Position numbers and translations under genes: made by a program. Positions 1 to 7,500 of a stretch of DNA of 33,314 nt are shown in pieces; within the stretch, counting starts at the first letter, position 1, and every line of letters starts with the position of its first letter. The notes beneath the pieces are model-generated. The model searched no databases. It was not told the origin of the DNA and saw only the letters and a program-made list of their open reading frames with translations. Origin of the DNA: Pseudomonadota bacterium (GTDB lineage: Bacteria; Pseudomonadota; Gammaproteobacteria; Pseudomonadales; Moraxellaceae); contig CAUJHL010000011.1 in assembly GCA_963204705.1 (NCBI GenBank), positions 1 to 33,314 on the forward strand, in the 5' to 3' direction.

Positions 1-2
1 CC

Positions 3-998
3 TATGACAAACCCGATTATGTCTGGCAATCCACCTCGGCCAGTGCCGATTTTGAATCCAAACTGTCTCTGGTGCCGCTGACCTTTGGCACCCTGAAGGC
101 CGCGTTCTGGGCAATGTTACTGGCGGCTCCCCTGGGTATCGCGGGCGCCATGTACACAGCGGCGTTCATGTCGCCGGCCTTGCGCACCAAAATCAAGCCC
201 GCGATAGAGATGATGCAGGCATTACCCACGGTTATTCTGGGCTTTCTCGCCGGTCTGTGGCTGGCACCGCTCGTCAGTCAATACCTGCCGGCGATTTTTA
301 GTCTGGTCATCATTGTCCCGATCGTGATTCTGATATGTGGCTTCCTCTGGGTGCAAATTCCTCTGGAAAAGCGCAACCGCATTCCTGCCGGCATTGCGCC
401 ACTGGTGCTGATCCTGCCGTTGGTGCTGGCCATTGGTATCGCCTTTGCCTTGTCGCAACCCTTCGAGCAGGCGGTTTTTTCGAGCCATGGGGGTTCGATG
501 GTGAGCTGGCTGCGCAGTGAAGGCATTGATTATCAATCACAAAATGCGCTGATCATTGGTCTGATCATGGGCTTTGCCGTCATCGCACCGATTTTCTCGA
601 TTTCAGAAGATGCCCTGTTTGCGGTGCCCAGCCATTTGGTCAACGGTTCACTGGCTCTGGGAGCGACTCCCTGGCAGACCCTGACCCGGGTGGTGTTGCC
701 AACCGCGTCTCCAGGGATATTTTCCGCGCTGATGATCGGTCTGGGACGCGCTGTGGGTGAAACCATGATCGTGCTGATGGCTACGGGTAATACGCCAATC
801 ATTGACCTGAGTCTGTTCAACGGCATGCGTACCCTGTCGGCCAACGTCGCGGTGGAAATGGGCGAGGCGGAGGTTGGCTCAACCCATTTCCGTGTGCTGT
901 TCCTCTCGGCGCTGGTGCTGTTTGTGATGACCTTTATCCTCAATACTGCCGCAGAAGTCGTCCGTTCGCGACTGCGCAAGAAATACGGCTCACTCTGA
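3..998 (+). CDS. pstC: Phosphate ABC transporter permease PstC, 3' part (5' end outside window)
   Basis: Inner-membrane permease subunit of the high-affinity phosphate importer PstSCAB. The reading frame is already open at base 3 and runs about 331 codons to a TGA at 996-998, so the start lies upstream; the GTG at 72 is internal. Several hydrophobic membrane segments are visible. Near the C-terminus is the cytoplasmic EAA-type loop that contacts the ATPase ([13 protein letters not shown], then GRAVGE). The part seen is already longer than the core permease domain, which suits the long PstC form of Pseudomonas and Acinetobacter relatives. pstA starts 11 bases after the stop, so the two are surely co-transcribed. 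Promoter and any Pho box would lie outside the window. Family assignment rests on the loop motif and on the pstA-pstB-phoU neighbours. Confidence 0.95.
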   Translation, partial: YDKPDYVWQSTSASADFESKLSLVPLTFGTLKAAFWAMLLAAPLGIAGAMYTAAFMSPALRTKIKPAIEMMQALPTVILGFLAGLWLAPLVSQYLPAIFSLVIIVPIVILICGFLWVQIPLEKRNRIPAGIAPLVLILPLVLAIGIAFALSQPFEQAVFSSHGGSMVSWLRSEGIDYQSQNALIIGLIMGFAVIAPIFSISEDALFAVPSHLVNGSLALGATPWQTLTRVVLPTASPGIFSALMIGLGRAVGETMIVLMATGNTPIIDLSLFNGMRTLSANVAVEMGEAEVGSTHFRVLFLSALVLFVMTFILNTAAEVVRSRLRKKYGSL

Positions 999-1009
999 GG
1001 TCTGCTCTG

Positions 1010-2674
1010 ATGAATCTGAAAACCTATTTTCGCACCGGTGAAGCCTATGTCTGGCTGAATGCAGGCGCTGTGACCCTGTGTCTGATGATGATCGTGGGCA
1101 TTTTGGGACTGATTGCCGTGCGGGGCATGAGCCATTTTTGGCCTGCCAATGTGATGGAAGCGACCTATCATTCCCCGGATGGCACGGTTCAAACACTGAT
1201 CGGTGAGCTGTACGATGAAAAAACCGATCCCGCTTCCCGTCTGACCGAAGCTGGTTTGCCGGTACCTGAGGGCATTGCGCCGACTGAGCCGGTCACACGA
1301 TGGTCGATCAAACAGGGCAATAAGGACATCAGTGGTCAGGATTTCGTCTGGGTCACCCGGCCTTTTATGAGTGCTGTGTCTTATCCGAATGATCTGGTGC
1401 GTCTGGAACGTCTGGAGTACGGCAATTTTTATGGCCGCCTGCAGTCGGTGACGGTCAAAGGGCGCACGACCACGGGTAATTATGCATTCGCTGCGCTGGA
1501 GCAGGGAATTGACCGTAGCAATGATTTGCATGCTGCCATGCACGCCCTCGAAAAGGGTCGCATGAGCACCATTAACTACGAGCTGGAGCGTCTGCGCCTG
1601 AAAGAGCGCAAACTGCAACTGGAAGGCAAACTATCGGATGCTACCCAGCAACAGATCAGCCAGCAGCGAACCCAGCTACAAAGCGATTTTGAAAAAGAGC
1701 GCGTCAAACTTGAAGCACTCACTGCGGATCTGAATCGGGACTCTGCAACATTTACCACGGCGGATGGCGTCAGCAAGACCCTCGCGCTGGGTCAGATTTT
1801 GCACGCGAGCCAGCCGAATACCCTGAGTGCGCTGGAAAAGCTGGGGGCTTTCTTTAGCAATATCTGGCACTTCCTGTCGGAAGATCCCCGTGAGGCCAAT
1901 ACCGAAGGCGGTGTGTTTCCGGCCATCTTTGGTACCGTGCTGATGGTGTTTCTGATGACGCTGATTGTCACTCCGCTGGGTGTGGTGGCCGCGATTTATC
2001 TGCGTGAATACGCCAAACAGGGTCTGCTGACCCAGATCGTGCGGATTGCGGTAAACAATCTGGCTGGCGTGCCCTCGATTGTGTATGGGGTGTTTGGACT
2101 GGGCTTCTTTGTCTATGTGGTTGGCGGCAGTATCGATCAGCTGTTTTATCCTGAATCTGCGCCGCAGCCCGTGTTTGGCACTCCCGGCCTGCTATGGGCG
2201 TCAATCACCCTGGCCTTGTTGACGCTGCCGGTGGTGATTGTAGCGACGGAGGAGGGCTTGTCCCGTATTCCCCGTTCCCTCAAGGAAGGCTCGCTGGCGC
2301 TGGGGGCGACCAAGGTGGAAACCCTGTGGAAAGTGGTTTTGCCGATGGCGGCACCCTCCATCATGACCGGAGTGATTCTGGCGATTGCCCGTGCGGCGGG
2401 GGAAGTGGCGCCCCTGATGCTGGTGGGGGTAGTCAAGCTGGCACCAGAGCTACCGCTGGACTTTAATGCACCCTTTCTGCACATGGACCGCAAATTCATG
2501 CACCTGGGTTTTCATATCTACGACGTAGGCTTCCAAAGCCCCAATGTTGAAGCCGCCCGTCCGCTGGTCTATGCCACTGCGCTGCTGCTGGTGCTGGTAG
2601 TCGCTATTCTGAATTTATCCGCGATTGCCCTGCGCAACCGTTTGCGTGAACGTTATAAAGCCCTGGAACACTAA
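1010..2674 (+). CDS. pstA: Phosphate ABC transporter permease PstA, long form
   Basis: Second inner-membrane permease of the Pst phosphate importer, 554 residues, almost twice the length of E. coli PstA. A first membrane segment lies around residues 15-40. A long region follows, probably periplasmic, with a charged heptad-like stretch at about residues 180-246 (rich in Leu, Glu, Lys and Gln) that looks like a coiled coil. The conserved permease domain occupies roughly residues 295-550, with the EAA-type loop [13 protein letters not shown] and the [10 protein letters not shown] motif. The ATG at 1010 has a GAGG at 997-1000 overlapping the pstC stop. Long PstA proteins of this kind are known in Pseudomonadales. 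The role of the extra region is not known to me. Confidence 0.95.
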   Translation: MNLKTYFRTGEAYVWLNAGAVTLCLMMIVGILGLIAVRGMSHFWPANVMEATYHSPDGTVQTLIGELYDEKTDPASRLTEAGLPVPEGIAPTEPVTRWSIKQGNKDISGQDFVWVTRPFMSAVSYPNDLVRLERLEYGNFYGRLQSVTVKGRTTTGNYAFAALEQGIDRSNDLHAAMHALEKGRMSTINYELERLRLKERKLQLEGKLSDATQQQISQQRTQLQSDFEKERVKLEALTADLNRDSATFTTADGVSKTLALGQILHASQPNTLSALEKLGAFFSNIWHFLSEDPREANTEGGVFPAIFGTVLMVFLMTLIVTPLGVVAAIYLREYAKQGLLTQIVRIAVNNLAGVPSIVYGVFGLGFFVYVVGGSIDQLFYPESAPQPVFGTPGLLWASITLALLTLPVVIVATEEGLSRIPRSLKEGSLALGATKVETLWKVVLPMAAPSIMTGVILAIARAAGEVAPLMLVGVVKLAPELPLDFNAPFLHMDRKFMHLGFHIYDVGFQSPNVEAARPLVYATALLLVLVVAILNLSAIALRNRLRERYKALEH

Positions 2675-2718
2675 GCCCATTAGTCACTAGCGCTATCCAT
2701 TTGATAGGAAAAGATGCC

Positions 2719-3600
2719 ATGATGAATGTTACGACTGAGCCTGTGCGTCAAGCCAAAAGTCACCCTGCGAGCCTTGAAATGACTGATTTGCCTGCACTGA
2801 AAACTGAATCCAAGCACATTCCCCAGCCTGCTGATCTTGGGGGCGCGGAGATTTGCCTTGAAACCAGCAATCTGAATTTGTTCTATGGTGCCAAACAGGC
2901 GCTGTTTGACGTCAATATGCTGATTCCACGTAAAAAAGTGACTGCGTTTATTGGGCCGTCCGGCTGTGGCAAGTCCACGCTGCTGCGTACCTTTAACCGG
3001 ATGAACGATCTGGTGGATGGCTGTACGATTAAGGGCAAAATCTTGCTGGATCAGCAGGATATCTTTGATCCCAGTGTCGATATTACCAGTTTGCGCCGCC
3101 GGGTAGGCATGGTGTTTCAAAAGCCGAATCCTTTCCCCAAGTCCATTTATGAAAATGTGTGTTATGGCTTGCGCTTGCAGGGTGTCAAAAACAAGAACGT
3201 GCTGGATGAAGCCGTCGAAACTTCCTTGCGTGGCGCGGCGCTGTGGGATGAAGTCAAGGATCGCCTGAATGAGTCCGCGCTGGGCTTGTCGGGTGGCCAG
3301 CAGCAACGGCTGGTGATTGCCCGGGCGATTGCTGTGCAACCGGAAGTCCTGTTACTGGATGAGCCCTGTTCGGCGCTGGACCCCTTGTCCACCCTGCGGG
3401 TAGAGGAGCTGATTCACCAGCTGAAAGAGCAGTACACCATTCTCATCGTTACCCATAACATGCAACAGGCTGCCCGCGTTTCGGACTACACCGCCTTTAT
3501 GTATCTGGGCAAATTGATCGAGCACACCGACACCAACACGATTTTCACCAATCCCCACCACAAACAAACCGAAGATTACATCACTGGCCGGTATGGCTAA
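2719..3600 (+). CDS. pstB: Phosphate ABC transporter ATP-binding protein PstB
   Basis: Cytoplasmic ATPase that drives phosphate import through PstC/PstA. The frame opens upstream at a TTG (2701), but the ATG at 2719 is preferred because AGGAAAAG lies about 8 bases before it; this gives 293 residues. Walker A (GPSGCGKST) is at residues 79-87, the ABC signature LSGGQ at 190-194, and Walker B with its catalytic Glu (LLLDEP) around 211-216. The first 50 or so residues form an N-terminal tail longer than in E. coli PstB (257 residues). The gene follows pstA after 44 bases and precedes phoU by 11, so it is part of one operon. Expression is expected to respond to phosphate through PhoB, but no evidence for that lies in this window. 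Confidence 0.97.
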   Translation: MMNVTTEPVRQAKSHPASLEMTDLPALKTESKHIPQPADLGGAEICLETSNLNLFYGAKQALFDVNMLIPRKKVTAFIGPSGCGKSTLLRTFNRMNDLVDGCTIKGKILLDQQDIFDPSVDITSLRRRVGMVFQKPNPFPKSIYENVCYGLRLQGVKNKNVLDEAVETSLRGAALWDEVKDRLNESALGLSGGQQQRLVIARAIAVQPEVLLLDEPCSALDPLSTLRVEELIHQLKEQYTILIVTHNMQQAARVSDYTAFMYLGKLIEHTDTNTIFTNPHHKQTEDYITGRYG

Positions 3601-3611
3601 GGGAGCACACC

Positions 3612-4328
3612 ATGTCGAATCAGGATATGCATTTTCATCATATTTCCCAACAGTTTAATCAGGACCTGGAAGAAGTCCGTACCCTGTTTCTAAGCATGGG
3701 TGGTCTGGTCGAGGAACAGGTGACCAACGCCACACACGCCCTGCTGGAAACCGATGCCAAAATGGCACTGACGGTGCAACACACCGACCAGCGCGTCAAC
3801 AGCATGGAAACCCAGATTGATGAAGCGCTGGTGCGTATTCTTGCCCGCCGGCAGCCTGCGGCCAGCGATCTGCGGATGGTGATTGCCATCAGCAAAGCCA
3901 ACACCGATCTGGAACGCATTGGCGATGAAGCGGTCAAGATTGCCCGTATTGCACAGTCACTGAGTGAAGAAGGGGAGTCTCCGCGCGGCTATACCGAAGC
4001 TCGCCATATTGGCAATCAGGTTCGTCTGATGATCCGTGATGCGCTGGATGCCTTTGCCCGTATGGATGCCGCACAGGCGCTGCGCGTGATGCAGGCTGAT
4101 GCCGATATTGACCGCGAATATCAGTCGACCACCCGTGCCCTGATGACGTATATGATGGAAGATCCTCGCCATATCAGTCGGGTCATCAACGTGATGTGGG
4201 TACTGCGTGCGCTGGAGCGGATGGGTGACCATGCCCGCAACATTTCGGAGCAGGTGATCTATATGGTCAAGGGCGAGGACGTGCGTCACACCAGTTATGA
4301 TGTGATTGAAAAAAATATTAGTGAGTAA
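3612..4328 (+). CDS. phoU: Phosphate signalling regulator PhoU
   Basis: PhoU couples the Pst transporter to the PhoR/PhoB two-component system and holds the Pho regulon off when phosphate is plentiful. The 238-residue length is typical. The all-helical protein has the two PhoU repeats: NTDLERIGDEAVKIA in the first half and ALERMGDHARNISE in the second. These are the acidic metal-cluster motifs of the family. GGGAG at 3601-3605 is a good ribosome binding site 6 bases before the ATG. It is the last gene of the pst operon; a terminator hairpin follows at 4387-4434. The order pstC-pstA-pstB-phoU is the usual one. Confidence 0.97.
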   Translation: MSNQDMHFHHISQQFNQDLEEVRTLFLSMGGLVEEQVTNATHALLETDAKMALTVQHTDQRVNSMETQIDEALVRILARRQPAASDLRMVIAISKANTDLERIGDEAVKIARIAQSLSEEGESPRGYTEARHIGNQVRLMIRDALDAFARMDAAQALRVMQADADIDREYQSTTRALMTYMMEDPRHISRVINVMWVLRALERMGDHARNISEQVIYMVKGEDVRHTSYDVIEKNISE

Positions 4329-4386
4329 GCGCGTTGACGGCAGGCTACGGCAAGGCAATGGGTGTCTTGCAAGTAGCCACTTTGGA

Positions 4387-4434
4387 CTGGACTCCTGAAC
4401 CGGCGCTGTTCGGGAGGTGATCCAGTTTGTTTTG
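4387..4434 (+). terminator. Rho-independent terminator after phoU
   Basis: CTCCTGAAC (4392-4400) pairs with GTTCGGGAG (4408-4416), with one G-U pair, around a 7-base loop. CTGGA (4387-4391) can pair with TCCAG (4421-4425) to extend the stem. A T-rich run, TTTGTTTT, follows immediately. It ends the pst-phoU transcript and separates it from the large exported protein downstream. Confidence 0.7.
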
Positions 4435-4539
4435 TCGGATTCATTTTATAAAAAACTCAAAATAAGCCTATTCTTGATGCTGTATAACCCATAATACGGC
4501 ATTACTGTCGATGATAGCCGCGCACTACAAGGAAATTTC

Positions 4540-7500
4540 ATGCAGCCCCAGGCCAAGCTGAGCAACCATCCTATGCAGTCTGTATGGCTCTGTGTGTTTG
4601 TCTGTTTGCTGGTGATGCAGGTTTTTAGTCCGGCTCATGCCTATCAGCGCAGCTATCTGAATCTTGGCTTTGAACAGCCAGTTATTGATAGCAGGGCTCC
4701 CTGTCGAGTGTATCTTGCTAATACCAGGGTGCCGGGATGGCTGACAACGCACCCTTTCTGGGCTGAGGCAGCCTCTTCAGAGTGTTCGACTAGCCATATT
4801 GCTACTACTGGCACCGGTCAGATCATTGAAATCTGGCAAGGTCCCCGCGACATTGCCGGTGGTGCAAATACCACCAATCGCATGCCAGCACGTGAAGGTA
4901 ATCAATTCGTAGAACTCAACGCCGAAGCTGTTTCTGAGCTTCAGCAAAACATTTGCCTGGTGAATGGCGAGCCGGTCAGCTGGCGCTTTAGTCATAATGG
5001 CCGGAACACAACCAATGACACAATGGTTTTCCGTGCAGGCACTCAGCCTATTGTAAATGTCTCTACTAGCACCACCGGCTCGGGTGCTGTTACCAATTGC
5101 TATGCAGGCACTTGTACAGTTAATTCTTCCATGATGACACAAGATGGTGTGACGCGCTGGGCGGACTATTCAGGTACGTTTAACTATACGGGCGCATCAG
5201 GCCAGACAGTTATTGGGTTTCAGTCAACCTCCGGCTCATCCACAAGTGGTAACTTTCTGGATGGTGTTCAGATCACTGTCAAGCCTATCGTCGAATTTAC
5301 ATCGGCCAACTACTCTACTCCCGAAAATAATGGCTCACCCCAGCCGGTACAGGTGGTGGTGGCCGGTATCGTCCCGACAGGGGGACTAACGCTAACCTTT
5401 AATGTAACAGGTGGCACGGCAGTTTTGGGCGGGGACTATACGATCAACGGTGGCTCTGCCAGCACCTTTAATGTGACATTGCCTGCAGGAGATTATGGGC
5501 AAGGCACTCCACTCATTATTAATGTCCCCGTTAGCATCGTTGATGACGCAGTCAGTGAACCGGATGAAACCTTTTCAGTTAGCTTGCAACCCAACAGTAA
5601 TTATCACTTGATGTCCACCAGTGTGTGTGGCGCATCCGGCAATGGCTCGGCAACTTATACCATCATTGATAATGATGCTCCGACTGATATGGATCTGCGA
5701 ATAGTCAAATCCCAGCGCGCAGGGAACAGCGGGACATTTCAGACCACACCACTGACGGTGACTGGCGGTACATTTCAATATCGGCTAGTGGTAAGCAATC
5801 AGGGCGTTACAACACTGACCTCAGGGACGCCAGCTGCCTTTAGCGATGCAGTGCCTGCAAATTTCACGGGCATGAGTGTGATTAGTGCTAACACTGGCGC
5901 AGGTGCGACCAGCTGTTCTGCCAGTTTCACGGGAAATACCCTGAATGGGTTGTTCAGCGGGCCGCCGGGCGCCACCTGTACTGTTACGGTGGAGGGAACG
6001 GCAGCGACCAGCGGCACAATTAATAATACTGCGACAGTGACAGTGCCAGCGGGTAATAATGAAATTTATCCTATGGACAACACCAGCACGGTCACCACCA
6101 CCATTGCCCGTGCCCGTCTGAATCTTTATAAAATCTCTAATGGTGACACTGGGACTTTTACTTTTACCCTGACCAACACCACGCAAAATTCAGGTAATAC
6201 GGTTACCACCAGTTTTCCGGGGGTGCCGGAACAGGTAGATGGTGTCTCAGCTACGGCGGGAACGCAGGCGTTCATCATTAGTACCAGTGGGGCGATCACC
6301 ATACAGGAAAGCAGTATTCCTGCTGGCTGGACCCTAAACGGAGCGACCTGTACTAATAGCTCGGGGGCAACGGTCGGGACATTCACCAATCCGACTTATA
6401 CGATTCCGAACGCTAGCAATACGGCGGGTCAGGTATTTGACTGTTACTTTCTAAATAACAAAAATCCCACAATAAAGGTTGAAAAAACTTCCTATGGCGG
6501 TACAGCGGGTTTTACTTTTGCAGATACCAATTTAACAGGCGCTGTAGGGACCTTGACGACGACGAGTTCCGGAACGCCAGTGCAATCTGCCAATTTGCCG
6601 GTTACGGTGGCTGGAACCAATGTCACTATTACCGAGACTCCTACTGCAGGTTATACCCTGACGTCAGCCAGTTGTGTGGATGATAACAGTGCGTTTACTG
6701 GAAATTTGGGAACCTTTGGCTCATTGACCGGCTCGGTGCTGACGGTCCCAAGCTCTAATTTCGTGTTGGGTGCGGACATTCGGTGTACTTTCAGCAATCG
6801 ACGAAGTACAACCCTGACCCTACGTAAAACATGGGCTGCTGGAAGTACGGCTGGGCATACGGCTACGGTAGCCAGCTCCGGTTTCATCAATACGGCAACT
6901 TCGGGCCCTTCAACCGCGACGGCTGCAGGCAATACAACAACAGGCACTCCTACAACAGTATATGTGGGTGAGTCAGGCACTATAGGTGAATTATTTGGTG
7001 GAGGCGCACAGGGTGCTGATTATGCCGCGACCCTGTCCTGTACCGGGACCAATGGCACACTGAGTGGTAATACACTAACGGTAACTTCTGCTGCTGGATC
7101 AGCGATAGTTTGTACTGAAACCAATACCAAATTGCCTAAAATAACCCTGACCAAAATCAGTAATGGCGGGGTAGGGGGATTTAGTTTTAGTGGCAATAAT
7201 GGCTTTGCCAATCAAACCATCACCACTGTAACACCAGGAGTTTCGGTTGCTGGCACTACCCAGACCCTCTCTGCTGCTTCTGTAGCTACCGTGATTACTG
7301 AGACAATTCCAGCGGGATATGTGGTTAGCAGTATTGCCTGTTCAGGGTTGGGGGCTGGAGGAACAGCGACAACGAATCTCAACACAGGTACGGTATCTCT
7401 GGATGCCGCAGCGACCGCACCGGGTGCCGTCATAGCCTGTACTTTTACCAATGCCAAAATCCCAACCGTAAAAGTGCAAAAAATCACCAATAATGGTTTT

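Noticed and set aside
533-1618. Long open frame on the minus strand across pstC and pstA (361 codons)
   Set aside because: It lies fully antisense to two clear permease genes, shows no recognisable motif, and is explained by their codon bias.
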